Position numbers and translations under genes: made by a program
Source of the DNA: Vanilla planifolia
Taxonomy: Eukaryota; Streptophyta; Magnoliopsida; Asparagales; Orchidaceae
Length of the DNA: 64,000 nucleotides
Reading direction: 5' to 3'
Assembly (NCBI GenBank): GCA_023846275.1
Contig: JAIUJO010000082.1
Location: 792,001-856,000, forward strand
The notes under the pieces: generated by a model
The model's input: only the letters and a program-made list of their open reading frames with translations
Told to the model about the DNA's origin: nothing
Databases searched by the model: none
Shown: positions 12,601 to 29,769 of the stretch, piece after piece
Layout of the letters: every line of letters begins with the position of its first letter
Position numbering within the stretch: position 1 is the stretch's first letter

Positions 12601-15600
12601 CATGCCCATCTTACATGCCCATAGACAGACACACGTAGATGCACACACTTAAGGGCATAGACACACAAACATGCACTCGTATGCATAGTCACAAACACAT
12701 TCACATGCACGTGTACCCATGCACGCACATGTGTGCACTCACATGCATAGGGGTGTAAATAAACATTTTCTTGCACACACACTCATATGCACATCCATGC
12801 ACACATGCACATGTAAATACTCACATGCACACTCTTAAGCAAACATGCACATGCATGTACACCCACACACACAGATGCACAAACACAAAAATATGCATAA
12901 TCAACATTCAAGCACACACACATGCATATAAATTCAGTCACACACACATGAGCTGACATACATACACTCACACATGCATGAACACACCCATTGGTGTAGA
13001 AGCTCATACACCTACAAACACACACATAAACATACACACAAATATACACATATATGCTTGCCAGTATGCATGCATATCTATTAAGATGCTACTGCACACA
13101 CGTACAAACACACATAAGAATTCACACACACAAATGATTGCACCCAAAATAACACAAACATACACACACATTCACATGTTTGCCTGCACACACATAGACA
13201 AATGTACACACACGTGCAAACAAAACTCACACATAAATCCACACAAACATACATACATACAAACACATGCAAACACACATGCACACACACACACACACAT
13301 ATGCACACACATGCATGCACATGTTGACACACACACAACAACACAAACCAACACATATGCACACACACAACCACACACACCCATGCACACATGTAGACAA
13401 ACATGCACACATATGCTCAAACATACACACAAGCACAAACACACATACTGCAATGCATACGCACACACAAATGCACTCACACATAGTCACATGCACACAC
13501 ACCCATGCACACATAAATTCTTGCACATATGCATGCCCACGCACACACAAAACTCACACACAAGTGCACACACACACACAACCACGTACTCACACATATG
13601 CACACATCCATGCATACACTTGCTCATATGCAACCACACATACCTACCCATATACATGCACACAGACACACATTTGCACAAACACACACATGACAACATT
13701 CATACACATGCCTATGCATGCACACATGCATGCACATAGCCACACACAATCACACATGCATACACACACATGTGCACACCCAAATGTAGGCACAAACACA
13801 TTCACAAGTATGTATATATACACTCACACACACAAAACAAATACATGTAAACATATGCACCCACAAAAGTATACATGCACACACAAATTCACACATGCAC
13901 ACTTGAATGTATATAATCACATATGTGAGTGCACTCACACACATGCTTAAGCAAACACACAGGCACATGCACAAGCACACATATTCATAAAAAGGCAAGC
14001 ATGCATTGATAACTAAAACTCACACACACGCATAACTACTTGCATGCATGTAGATACTCACATGCACACATGTGTGTAGAAACACATACACAAGCACAAA
14101 TAGGAACACTCACATTAAAACACATGCACACAAACGTGTAGACACACATGCATTATTAAACACAAGCACACGATCGCACACATGTGATGTGCATGCACAC
14201 ATATGCATTCTTGCACATACACACACACACATTTGAACACTTAAACACACCCACACACATGAATATGCAAGAAAGTGCACATGCACAAATGCACACATAC
14301 ACACAAATAAACACAAACTCACATATGTAGGTGCACACATGCACATGCTTACACAAACAAACGCATGTACATGGACACACACACACATTCTCATTCACAT
14401 ACACTCCTACACACATATATATACATGCATATGGATGCAGACATACATACACATACACATGCACATGGACAACAACAACACTCATGCACACACACTAACA
14501 AAGACATAGGAACAAACGCACACACATAAGCACACACACAATCACACACCAACACAAATGCCCACATGCACAAACATGCAGTCACAGGCACACACACACA
14601 CAAATCCAAAACCACACAAAACACACATGTACATATATAGGCATGCACATGCATAGACACACATGCAAATATGCACATATATACACATACACACACACAT
14701 CTACACACAAGCACAAACATCACACACACATGCACACAAGTACATAAGCATATAAAAACATATGCATATGTGCACGTGCAATCACACCCTTATGCAGAGA
14801 TGCACACACGTACACTCGCACTTACACATGCACACGCACACACACAGACACATACACAAGTGCATGCACATAACCACACACACACAAAGCCATGCACACA
14901 CACACACTCATACACACCCTCACACAAGCCCACCCATACTTACACACATTCACATACACAAAACACACAAACATGCACACAAGTGAGTGCACACACACAC
15001 TTCATTGCATGCATGCATGATCTCACTGATAAGCATAATAACTCACTAACATGTATACATAGATGCACACTCATACATTCACACATACATGCCTGCACTC
15101 ATAAACACAAAGACACACACACATGGCTACATGCACAAGCACACACAGATGCAACCACACAAACATAAGTACATATACACACACTCATGCACACACATAC
15201 ATGCATACAAATGCACACACATATACACAAAAAAAACTCACACATGGATGCACACATGCAAACATGCATAAACATACTTACACACATGTCTGTAGCCACC
15301 TATTAACATGCACACACAAACAAATGCACCCACTCATGCACACATAAACAAATATAAGTAGATTAACATGCAAAAAAAGGCACACAAAAAGTGCATAAAC
15401 ATGCACACATACACACATACAAACACAAGCATGCACACACAATCACATGTAGATGCATGCATGCACACACACACATACTCACACACACACATGGAAGCAC
15501 ACTCTCTCACACACACATCTACATGTGCACACAAATACATATGCACAAGCATGCACACACTTATGCACACTCACATGCAGACTCATACACACACACTCAC

Positions 15601-16226
15601 AAAGAGACAAGTGTATATATATGCACATATACTCACAAACAAACACTCACACATAGGTGTACACACACGCACATGCACACATATACATGCACACATAAAC
15701 AAATGTACACACACTTGTACACAAACATAAATACACACACACAATCCCCCACACATGCTAGCATACACACACACATACACAAATATGTATACATTTATAC
15801 ATGTATAGACATACACACACATAAATGCTCACATATATGCATGAATGCTTACATACATGCAAGCACATGCTCACATGTACACAAACACTCGCATGCACAC
15901 ACACATACATAGATGCACACATGTGCACACACTCACATACACACACATATGCATAAACATAGACATATGCCCACACACATGCACATACATACACAGACAC
16001 ACACACTCACTCACATGCACATCTACACCCATGTGCACTAGCACACACATATGCACATACATGCACCAACACATATGTGCATATTGACACATGAACATGC
16101 ACACAAACATGCAAACACAAGTACACACACTTGCATATAATCCTACAAACACATGCACATGCACACATTAACACACAAAAGCATGCACCCACACACACTT
16201 GTGATCGTATGTACACACGCACACAC

Positions 16227-16810
16227 ATGCACTCATGCACAGCCTCTTACACTTGCACACATAGAAATACCCACACACACAACTATACACACGAACAAAT
16301 ACACACATGCACACTCACAGACACACGCATGTGCATACATGCAAAAGCATAAACACACACACAAGCACACACACACAAATGCATACATGCATACACACAC
16401 GTACACATAAGTACACACATGCAAAAAAAAGCACCCACAAACTCATGTCAAAAAACATGCACACACACATGCACAAATAGACACATGTGTACACCCACAC
16501 TTACACAAAGAAATGCACCCACAATCATACACTTGCAATCACATGCACACAAACATGCACGTGCTCTATTTATACTCATAGATGCACACACGTGTAAACT
16601 CACATTCACATGTGTATATGTTCACATATGCACATACACATGCAAATGCATGTACACACAAACACATTTTCACATGCACATACACACACATGCATAAAAA
16701 TACAAACTTACATGCACACAAATGCACTCATGTAATGTCACACACGCTTGCACACATAGAAATACCCACACATAGCTACACACATTGACATAAACACACA
16801 GATGCACCTA
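16227..16810 (+). repeat. Direct duplication of a short array segment, spacing 495 bp
   Basis: ATGCACTCATG (16227 and 16722) followed by CTTGCACACATAGAAATACC (ATAGAAATAC at 16261 and 16756) occurs twice with the same 495-bp spacing and similar sequence for several tens of bases beyond. The rare ATAGAAATACCC word makes chance array similarity unlikely. Confidence 0.6.
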
Positions 16811-18631
16811 CACTCACACGTTCACATTTGCAATTGAATAGATACACATATATTCATATACACAAGCCCCTAAATCCATGCACACACACATGCACATACA
16901 CACATGCATACACAAGCACACACATAAACGTACACGCACATGCATATTAACACATACAAAGATAGACAAGCAAACACATACACACACAACCATACATGCA
17001 CACACACACACATAACATGCATACACATTCACACACAAACAAGCACCCAAACATCAACACATGTAGGCACACTAACATATACACACATGCATGAACTCAC
17101 ATGCACATGCATGCACACACATAGAAACACACACACATATGTAGGCACACGAACACACCACACATAAGTGCACAAGAACCCATGAAACCACACATGTACA
17201 CAAACACTCATGCGTACATGAGTACATGAACAAGCATGAATGCACATATACATATAAGCATAAACACATAGAAACATACACACAAACACATGCATATATG
17301 CACAAACACACATAAACACATGCATACATAACAAGCACACAAGTATACATGCACAAAAGTAGGCACTCACACACATACAAACATGCACATAAACAAACAC
17401 ACTGACACACAAACATGTATGCACACATATATATGTACAGATAGGCAGCTGCATAGACATAGACAAATACATGTATGCACACACACACACATGAATGCAA
17501 CCACACAAATACACACACATATACATGCAAACATGCAAAGACATGCACATGCACACAAACACTCTCATGTATGCACACACCTATAAGCCTAAGCAAACAA
17601 ACACACATGCATGGGCACATGAACACGCGCATGTGTAATCACACATGAACTTGCATATGCACACACCTATGCCCACACACATGCACAGGCATGCATATAC
17701 ACATGCACACCTTTACATGCATACATGTGCAAATGCACATACACAAAATGCATGCACATAAGCACACAAAAGCATGTCCATGCACACATGCACTCACACA
17801 CACACAAACCTCCACTCCCACACTCATTCTTGGATGCACAAGCAAAAGTACACAAACTCACACACACAGATGCACATACACACCCAAGTATACATGCATA
17901 AACATACATGCATGACCACATCAACATGTGCACATGTTTGCATGCTTGCACAAAAACACAAACGCACATATAAGCACACACATGCACACAACCACATGCA
18001 TACAAATAAATATGCTTACAAAAATACATGAACACACACATGTATGCAAACACACAGACACACTCACACACTCACACACATAGAAAAACACACACTTGCA
18101 TACACACATGCATGCATGCAAGCCTACAAACACATGCACATTTGCATGCAAGCATGCAAACATACATATACACATGCACACATGCTTGGGCACACATGCA
18201 CACATATATTCTCAAAGGCACAGAAAAACCAACACACATGCACACACACACACACACACACGATGGCATATATACGCACCCACAAATGCACACACACAAG
18301 CATACCCATGCACACATGCAGAAGCACATCGTCACATGCATAGAAGTGCACAAACACACACATAAATGCATGTACAAGAGCATTCACACACGTGCACATG
18401 CACACATATGTACTCGCCATACACACATGCACACACTAAAATGTACAATCAAGGATTCACACATGAGCACATCTACATGCACAAGGACACATGCACACCT
18501 GCATGAACAATAGAACATGAATGATTATACATGCACAAAGCACACACACCCACATACACATATGGGCACTTGCATATGCATACATGCACACTTGAGCACA
18601 GCTGCACCTTCTCACACAAACATCCACAAAA

Positions 18632-20330
18632 ACATACACATCCAAAAGCACACACATATGCATATGTAAATACATACAAAAGCACAAACACACACACACA
18701 CATATATATTAGCACATGCACATACACATAAATACACACTCACACATGCACACATGCATACGCATATATGCATGCACATGCACACACGTGTGCAAATAAA
18801 CCCGCATTTACCTGCAATCACACACATGCACACACATATGCACCTACATGCACACATGTAAGCACACACAGACACTGATAAGCACAAACACATAGGCCTA
18901 TAGGAACATGAACAAATGCACACACGCAAGAATGCAAACGTGGCTAACATACATAGACACACCAAGCAAAAGCACTTGCACATGCACACACACATGCTGA
19001 CATAAGCACACACATATGTACATCCACACACACACATACAAACATACACATGCAAACAATGCACCCTCCCACATTCAGAGACACATGCAAACCCATATGC
19101 ACACACACACACACACACATAAAGAAACAAACACACATGCACACAGAAGCACAAATACATAGGCAGGTGCACATAATTACACCCATGCACATACACATTT
19201 TGCACACACACATGTACACGCACACAACCACAGAAGCAAAAACACATACACATAACCACACATGCACCGACACACACACACACACACAAAACATAAACAC
19301 AAAGACATATACATATGCATGTGCTCACATAGACACATCCATGCATGCACATAAGCACACAACTACACAAACATGCAAATGTAGAAACACATTAAAATGT
19401 ACACACATGCACACATGTATAAACATATAAACACATGCACATGCACACACAAGCTCCAAAACCCAAGCACAAATGAACACATACACAGGCATGCTCACAC
19501 ACTAATGCATGCACACCACATACACACTCATGCACAAATGCGTGTGCACACATGCACAAAAACATAAACATACACACACATGCAATGCACACATGAACAT
19601 GCACACACATGCACACAAATATACATGCACTGACACATAAACACACTCACACACTAGCACCCATACATGAACACACACACACATAGACAAAGACAAAGAT
19701 AAGGACAGACATGCTTACAACCACACACATGTGTGCATGTACACACACACACAAAATCAAGCATACATACAAGCACATACAAACATGAAGACACTATCAC
19801 ATGCATGTACCCACACACTTAAATGTGTGTGCTTGCATGCACACATGCACTTGCACACATATTGACACAACCCACCCTCATAAACAAATATGCACACACA
19901 CATACACAAATGCACATACACACACCTGGACAAATGCACACACAAGCAGACACACACATAGACGTATGAACATGCACAACGACAAACACATCTACACGCA
20001 TGGAACCACATATATGCATCCACAAACTCACACAAGCATTTACACACACAAACAAACAACATGAACACCTACACATATGCATAAACACACTCGTACATGC
20101 CCAAACAAGCTAATATGCACAAATGCACACATACACATACACACACACACACACTCGTATGCACACAATTGTGTGGACACACATAGACACACAAACATGC
20201 ATATACACACAAATACAAACACATATACATACACACATGCAAGCACGGATGCACAACACACACAAATTTATAGTCACAAAAAGCAAGTACAAACACACAT
20301 GTACACATGTGTACACAAACACATGCACAC
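18632..20330 (+). repeat. Higher-order block, copy 1 (partner at 37034-38600)
   Basis: Four groups of rare words recur in the same order about 18.3 kb downstream: ACATACACATCCAAAA at 18632 (partner 37034); AACC followed by ATATGCATCCACAAACT at 20004 (partner 38262); ACTCGTATGC, then ATT-TG-GGACAC at 20153 (partner 38402); CAAGTACAAACACACATG at 20284 (partner 38552). Offsets are 18,402, 18,258, 18,249 and 18,268, so collinearity is kept with small indels. Block edges were not resolved by eye. Confidence 0.5.
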
Positions 20331-21610
20331 ACACTCAAGCACATGTGCACAAATACACACACACACACTCAAACACACATCCACAAATGCTCTATCTCAC
20401 ACACACACACAAATATACACTAACATACAGATGCACAGATGCACACACGAATGTGCACACACCCTCAAACTCTTGCTCATATACACATAAACACACACAT
20501 GCGTACACTTATGCATATACAAAAATACAAACACACATGCACAAACACATAGATTCAAACATACACATGTGTACACAAGCACACGCATAGTCATGCACAC
20601 ACAAGCATGCATGCATATGTTAGCACACACAAAGATGCATGAACACACACACATGCACATATGCACACACAGAAGCGCACGCACATGTACATGCACACAT
20701 GAACACAGGTGCACACCCACATGCATTCACACAAACAACTACACCCACCCACCCACACATGTATGTGTTCTTCCTCACACAAACATTCAAACAAACTTTC
20801 ATGCTTACACAAATGTAAACCCACATATATGTAACCATGCACACACATGCATAAGCAGATATACAAAAATGAAAATACCTATGTAAACATGTTCACACAC
20901 ATGCATACTGATGCATATGCATGCACACACAAATGCATAAACACATGCAGGCACACATACACATGCACAAACACACACACACACACACACAAATAAGTAT
21001 ACATGCATGCAAGTAGGCACACACAAATCCACACACATTAATGAAAACATGCTCACACACATACATGCATGCAAACATACACAAAAGCAACCATGCACAT
21101 GCCCACATACACACACATGCTCACAATCACACAAACACAAAAACACACACAAAGATACACACGTATGCACATATACACAAGCACACATGCACATGCATAT
21201 GTACACACACACACACACAAACACTCTTGCCCTTTCACACACACATAGATGCACACATATATGTATACACAAATAGAATCACAAATACATAAATGCACAC
21301 AAACACATACACACATGCACACTCACGCACACATAAAAACACTAACATGCATGCACACACTCACGCACATGTAGACACATACAAATGATTTTACACTCAT
21401 ACACATGCACATACACATTCATACATAGACACATGTGCACACATGCATGTATGTATGCTTATGCACACACAAACATGTACGCACACATACATACACAAGT
21501 AAGCACATATGCTTATATGCATCCACACAATCAAACATTTACTCCACACATGCCAAAAAACATGTGCAGTTATGCAATCACACATGTGTACACATGCACA
21601 CATGCATAAG

Positions 21611-21745
21611 CACACACACTTACACATACATGCAATGGCACCATGCATGGACAGAGACAAGCATAGGCACACACAAACACATACACACACACTTACACAT
21701 ACATGCAATGACACCACACATGGATAGACACAAGCACACATACAC
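21611..21745 (+). repeat. Tandem duplication, period 73 bp, two units
   Basis: ACTTACACATACATGCAATG starts at 21618 and again at 21691. It is followed in both units by an ACACCA/GCACCA word, CATGGA and AGACA-AAGCA. The match extends over nearly the whole 73-bp unit with a few substitutions. Confidence 0.75.
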
Positions 21746-21999
21746 ACACAAATGTACATATAATTATATGCACACCAACACGAATGCATGTGTTTTTATG
21801 CACATGCACACACACACATAGACATGCACATGCACAAGCATGCACACATATGCACCTATTTACATATATTCACACATGCACACACCCACACATACGCACA
21901 CGCACACACACACACACACTCACAAACATGCACACTCACACATGCTCACACATATGAACAAACAAATGAACACAAGCATGCATGCACAAACACACAAGC

Positions 22000-23580
22000 A
22001 CACACACATACACAAACACATACCGAAATGTACACATGTGTACGTAAACATACAAGCAGACACACATACACACATATACACACACACACACATACATATA
22101 ATTGCATATGCACAAATACAAAAGCACAAACACACATAAACACGCACATACCTACATGAAGATGCACTCACACACACACATGCACAATGGACCACACGTA
22201 GACACATACATGTATAATTACACACTTGCACACGTGCATTCACACATGTTCCCACAAACACATATAAGCACACACTCACAAACTCAAATGCACAAGCACA
22301 CACACTCACACATGCATGCATGCACACATACAAACACACACACAAAGATACTCACAAATACACACATGCATAATCATGCACATACACACAAGCATGCACC
22401 CACAAACAAATAGACTTATGTAAGCAAGGACACATGCACATGCATACACACGCACCCACACACACACACATAAACATTCATATGCCCACATATGCAGACA
22501 CACATAAGCCCAAGCATGCAAACACATGCACTCATGCATGCATGCACGCACACACATGCACATTAATACACATACATGTGCATGCAAACACACATTACTC
22601 ATACACGAATACACACAAACACATAAACACGCACATGCATAGAAACATGAAAATATACACACACAAACACACACACACATACATGCATGCAACCAAACAT
22701 ATAGGCATGTGCATAAACACATGCACACATAGGAGCACAAACACATGCACACACATGAACACACATGCACCAATGTAAAGATGCAGCACACATACACATG
22801 CACAAAAACATACCAAAATGTACACAAGTTTATGTAAACACACAAGCAGACACACATAGACATATACACACACATGCATACATATAAATGCATATACACA
22901 AATAAAAAAGCACAAACACACATAAACACATGTATATACATGTATGAAGATGCATTCACACACACACATGCACATGTGGACCACATGTAGACACATACAT
23001 GTACAAACACACACTTGCACACATGCATTCACACATGTACCCACAAACATATATAAGCACACACACTCACAAACTCAAATGCACAAGCACACATACTCTC
23101 ACATGCATGCATGCACACATACACACACACACACATAGATACTCACAAATACACACATGCATAATGATACAAAAAAACAAAAGCATGCACCCATGCACAA
23201 ATAGACTAATGAAAACAAGCACACAAGCACATGCATACACCCACACACACACATGCATAAACATTCACACACCCACATATGCAGACTCACACAAGCCCAA
23301 GTATGCAAACACATGCACTCATGCATGCATGGACCCGCACACATGCACATTCATACACACACATGTGCATGCACATACACACTAGTCACGCATGAATACA
23401 CATACACACATAAACACACACATGCACTCATACACATGTATAGAAATATGAACATAATCACACACACAAAGACGTACGCACATACATGCATGCAACCAAA
23501 TGTATAGACATGTGCATAAACAAATGCACACATAGGAGCACAAACACATGCACACACATGAACACACAAGCACAATGTCA
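22000..23580 (+). repeat. Higher-order tandem duplication, period about 795 bp, two units
   Basis: Unit 1 (about 22000-22785) and unit 2 (about 22786-23580) share a long series of rare words in the same order: AAATGTACACA (22025/22816), TGGACCACA (22189/22977), TTCACACATG with CCCACAAACA, CACAAACTCAAATGCACAAG (22277/23068), GCCCAAG, ACATGCACTCATGCATGCAT, ATGCATGCAACCAAA, and CACATAGGAGCACAAACAC (22727/23529). Overall similarity by eye is high. No third unit is evident on either side. This is the clearest higher-order repeat in the array. Confidence 0.85.
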
Positions 23581-26500
23581 TGGATATACACAAGCAAGAA
23601 AGCACACACGTGCATGCATAGACAAAGACATACACATGCTCACCCACACACATAAACACAAGCACACACATGAACATACACACATGTATATGTGTATGCA
23701 CCCATACACACACATGTGCAAGCATACACACACACACCCATACACATACCCCTCCCACAAACACACAAACACATCATCGCATGCACAAATACACAACATA
23801 AACATAGACACATGCCCATACACATGCACACACATCTGCACACACAATAGATACACACACACACTTGCACACATGCACAACCACACAAACGAACATGTAC
23901 GCACCTAAAAATAAACACACATGCAAGCAAGCATACACATATAAATACACATGTCCATGCATACACACATGCTCAAACACACATAAATACACACACATTC
24001 ATATAATTATGTGAACATATTTAGGCACACATTCACAAACACTCACACACTCACACATGGATACATGCAGGAATAGCACACACACATGCAACAAAACATG
24101 TGAACACACACACTTATAAGTAGAAGCACACAAGAACACACATGCACATAAACACATGCACACATATGCATTCACAAATACACACATGCATAAATTCATG
24201 CACACACACTCACACAAACATGCTTACAAATGAACATTTAAACATGCATGCACAAACTAGCATGTATGCATGCACATGCACAAAAATGTACATGAATGGA
24301 AATACATGAATGCACATGCACATGCACACATATACACATGCACAGACACAAACCCACATAGACATATGCTAATGCATACACAATTCATGTGCATATACAC
24401 ATGCACACACATAAGTAAAAAACCAAACCATACATGTAAAAACATGCACATATACATACACACAAGCACACATGCACATGCACACACACAAGCAAGCATG
24501 TACACACAAATAAGTACATGCATACACATGCACACACGTCCATGCACACACACATGCATACACATGACATACGAACTCAAACACACAAAACTACATCACA
24601 AGCATGCACACACACACACAAACACTTATGCGTACACACATGCATGTGTACCCATGCACACACATGCATATACAAACAAGTATCCATGCACACAGTTGGA
24701 AACACACACACACAAATGCATATCCACCCACACATACACATTTATGCACAAATGCACATACAGATGCACACACACACACACACACACACTCATTCTTACA
24801 CATACGCACACCCACACATAAGCTACCATACACACATACACAAACACATGCACCATCTTGCATACATGCACCATTGCTCAAATACACACACACAATTATG
24901 CACTCAGATAGTCACATGCATGAATGCATACACAAATGCAAATACAAGTGCACAAGTACAAATATGTAAGCATACACACACATATATATGTACACACACT
25001 TATACATGGATGCCCACATGCTCACATAGACACACACACACATGCACACCACACCTAAACATATTATTTCATGCACACAAATGTAGACATGCACATAGTT
25101 ATGCAAAAACATGCACACACCCACATGCATACACACACACAAACACACATAAGCACACACACACACGTACATGCCCACATAGACACATGTGCACATGCAC
25201 ACACATACACACACACCAACCTACCCACACACACATGCTGACATGCACATGCATGCTTACTCCTACACACAACATGCACACATTCATGTACACATCCACA
25301 CATACACGCATAAGAACATCTGCGCATATATGTATACAAACACATGTACACCAACGCACACCTGCACATAGATGCCCCCCTCCCCACACACATAAATATC
25401 CAAATGCATACATACAGGCACGTCCATACATACATCAAATGTGTATGCATACACACATGTAAACAGACATATACACATAGACACACATGCGTGCACACAT
25501 TTACAGAAACATGCATATACAAAGACACACACTTGCACATAAATAAGTATAGCATGCCCACATTTGAACACACAACAAAACATATGTACAGCAAATACAA
25601 ACATACACACATGCACACACACACAAATGCATAGACAAATGCACACACACATAGAGACTTGCACACACAACCACACATACACATACATGCACACACATGC
25701 ACTTGCATACACTCATGCACACACATGCATGCACACAAAATGATGCACATAAACATGCATGTACACACATACACACATCCACACACATGTAGACATGCAT
25801 GCACACACTCACATATGCATTCACATAAGCATGCATGAACAAATACACACACATGCAACCAGACATGCACATACACAAACAGGCACATTCACATGCTTGT
25901 GCATGCATGCACATAGAAATACACATACATACAAACACATGCACACAAACACATATGTATAAGGATGCACACATGTACTCACACACTTAGACACACTCAC
26001 ACACAAAAAAACTAACACTTGTAAAAACACACATACACTCATACACATACATAAGCATGAACAAATATGCACAAACACACACATTGACATGCAGATGCAT
26101 ACATAGACATGTACTCAAGCTTGGACACAGACACACATGAATCAGTACACACACACACACATGTGCATACGCATGAGTGCATACATACACACACACATAA
26201 GCACACAACATGTAATACACACATGCACACACACACACATATATGTATAGACATACATCTACACATGCAAACACACACACAAATGTAGACACATGTAGAT
26301 GCACATATTTGTGGAAACACGAGCACACACACACACACATGAAGTCATGTGCACTCACAAATACACACACCAACATTCATGCACACACACATACACACAT
26401 GCACACACTATCATCTACACACACAAACAAATACGCACTAACATGCATCCAAAGACCCACACACGTGTGCACATTCACAAGCACATAGATACACAAACAT

Positions 26501-27868
26501 ATATAAGAGCACATACATAGACAAATAGATGCACCCATACACACAACCATGCACACACAAACACACACATGTATATGCACACACATGGAATCCTTCTCAT
26601 ATGTAGACACACACATACATACTAATGCATACATGCATATGCATGTAGATAAATGCACACAGATGCATATGCTCATGCACGTGCTTAGCAATACATGCAC
26701 ATATGCACACATAATTAGAAAAACTCACACACATGTGCATGCACAAGAATACACATGTAAACACATAAGTACATATAGACACATTTACACATATATGCAC
26801 ATGCACATGCACAAAAACATGCTCGTTCACACAGACACATACATGTATCTATACACTCATGCTTGCACACACATACAAACACACATGCATGCATACATAT
26901 GCACACATTTATACACACACATACATACTCACATGTATACACAAAACTACACACACTACCACACATTCATGTGCACAGACATGCACAAATGTACACAAAC
27001 ACATGCACATTAACAGACACGTATGAACCCACTGACACACACAAGTACATAGACATAAGGTCCACACAAACAAATACACCCACACACATATACAACCACA
27101 CACATGCACTTACACACATGCACAGGCACACAAATGGCCATTCACGTACAAATACAAATAAAACATATGTAAGCATGCATTGACAAGTACAAACTTAAAA
27201 AAACTACACATGCAAATGCAAAAAATGTAAACCTACACACTTGTATGCACACAAATGCATGCAGACATACATAATCAAACATGTGCACACACACACGCAT
27301 GCATACATACACACAAAAGAACAAAAATATACATAGACATAAACAAGCATACACACACACACACAATGTGCTTACATAAACACATTCACACTTGCCCAAA
27401 CATGCATGCACACACATGCACATTAATGCACAAACACAGTATACACACATGCTCACACATGCGGAAAAACATGTACACACACATATATAGATCAATACCT
27501 ACACCCATTGACATGCATGCATAAACATACATAGACTCCCATACACACACATACATGCACTCACCTACACACATGCACCCAAGCATAAATAAATATACAA
27601 TCATCCAAGAATAAATACACAACATGTACACATTTGCATACTGACACATGCATACACATGCACACACACTCACTTACCCATGTGCACACACACATGCACA
27701 CACATGCTTGCGCACACACCCGATATACACATGCACACACCAACACGTGTACACACAAAAGACACATGTATGCACACACACATATGCATAAATACACACA
27801 TGCTCAGTCATGCACACACAAACAAATATGCATGCACTCACACAAAAAAAAACACACAAACAAACACA

Positions 27869-27906
27869 AGACATACATTTACACACAAGACATACATTTA
27901 CACACA
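27869..27906 (+). repeat. Perfect 19-bp tandem duplication
   Basis: AGACATACATTTACACACA occurs twice back to back (27869-27887 and 27888-27906) with no mismatch, a sign of recent replication slippage or short duplication within the array. Confidence 0.9.
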
Positions 27907-28861
27907 AGCACATACACACATGCACACATGTGCACACATGCACAATATAAAAAAGCATGCATACACACACACAATAACACATAAACTCACGCACACATGC
28001 ACACTAACACACACGCACGTCCAAGAACAAGCATATAGACATTTCCTCACATGTACAAGCACAAACATAGACACACATGCACACACTCAAACTCACACAG
28101 ATGCACAAAAATAGGCTCAAAGATATGCATGCAAATGCACATGAAAATGCATGCACACACACACATGCACACACATACTCACACACACACACAAACACAC
28201 GAGTACATACACATGGGTGCATACACATGCATACACCTAAACACATACAAACACAAATACAATAATGCATACACACACATGTAAATATGTACACACACTC
28301 CTATACACACCAACGTATGCACATGCACATGCACACGCATATACATAGGGACACACACTTAGGCAAACATGCACATAGTCACTTAAGCACGCACATAAAG
28401 TACACACACACTCCCTCACATTCACATAAGCACCCAAGCATACAAACACACATAGACACAGAGATATGCACACACACACAGACCTATGCACATGCACACA
28501 CATGTACAAGTACTCACACATGTACCCACACAATGACACAAGCACACGTACACAAGTACTCACATACACAAAACCTCACGCATGCACATGCACAGACATA
28601 TGCATATACACACATGTACATGCCAAAACAAATACATGCTCCTACACACACACATGTACACACACACACAAACAAATGCATGCACACCAACATTAATGCA
28701 TGCACAAACACACACATACACATGCACACACATAAACACACATTTGGATATCCTCATAAGCACACATACAAATATGCATCCACATATATGCACACACACA
28801 CACAAAAATGCAAGAACATGCACACTCTCACATGCTCATACACATGAAAAAATACCAACAT

Positions 28862-29019
<158 letters not shown>

Positions 29020-29621
29020 CTATGCACATATACACAAACACATGATTGAATGCACATATGCATACACACACACAAGCTCACACACACACATAAGTACACA
29101 TACACACATATACACAAACACAAATGCATAAACACAAATGAACATGCACAAACACATGTGCACACACAGATATGCAAACACAAATGCACACACACACATG
29201 AAAATTCACCCACACACAAGCATGCATGTGCATGTGGACCGCTCAAACACACACACACACATAAACACAAGCATGAGCACACATATAGACATGTACACTT
29301 GCATGCACACATGTACCCACACGTAAACATAGGCACACACATACACTCAAAACCCAAATGTGCATGCACATAGTCACACACACATGCATATGAACTCTCA
29401 CATGTACATACACATGTTCACACACACACATGCACACACAAAGGCACACATATGCACACTCTTGCCATGCACACATGCTTGCACATACACACGCACAACC
29501 ACGCACTCACAAATAGATACTAACAAATACATAAAATGCACATAGATGCACAAACACGCATGCCTATCTAGACGTGCAAATAGATAAATGCAAGAAAGAT
29601 TTTATGCGCATGCACACACAC

Positions 29622-29769
29622 ATTCACATTTGTACACACACATGTATGCACATGTGCACCACTCATACATGCACACCCACACACATAAGCACACACACAT
29701 TCACATTTGTACACACATGTGCACCACTCATAAATGTACACCCACGCACATAAGCACACACACATGAGC
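29622..29769 (+). repeat. Tandem duplication, period 77 bp, two units
   Basis: ATTCACATTTGTACACACA begins at 29622 and 29699. Both units continue with CATGTGCACCACTCATA, a TGCACACCCAC/TGTACACCCAC word and CACATAAGCACACACACAT. The second unit lacks about ten bases (CATGTATGCA) present in the first. Confidence 0.8.

Larger units (their letters stand above)
6671..28861 (+). repeat. Giant degenerate CA/TG array, left segment
   Basis: About 22 kb with no unique sequence longer than a few tens of bases. It is a mix of ACAC, ACAT, ATGC, GCATGC, ATACAC, AAACAC, CTCACAC and ATAGACAC words. Most steps keep purine-pyrimidine alternation. G is scarce and nearly always follows T or lies in CG/AG words. 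There is no fixed short unit, but higher-order duplications occur inside. Frames lack stops over long distances because TAA, TAG and TGA seldom arise from these words. The translations are pure low complexity. No gene, promoter or RNA gene is supported. Confidence 0.9.

Noticed and set aside
24518..25462. 314-codon open frame on the plus strand, rich in His and Thr
   Set aside because: Pure translation of CA/TG repeat. Similar frames overlap it in other phases and on the other strand, with no start context, codon bias or domain.
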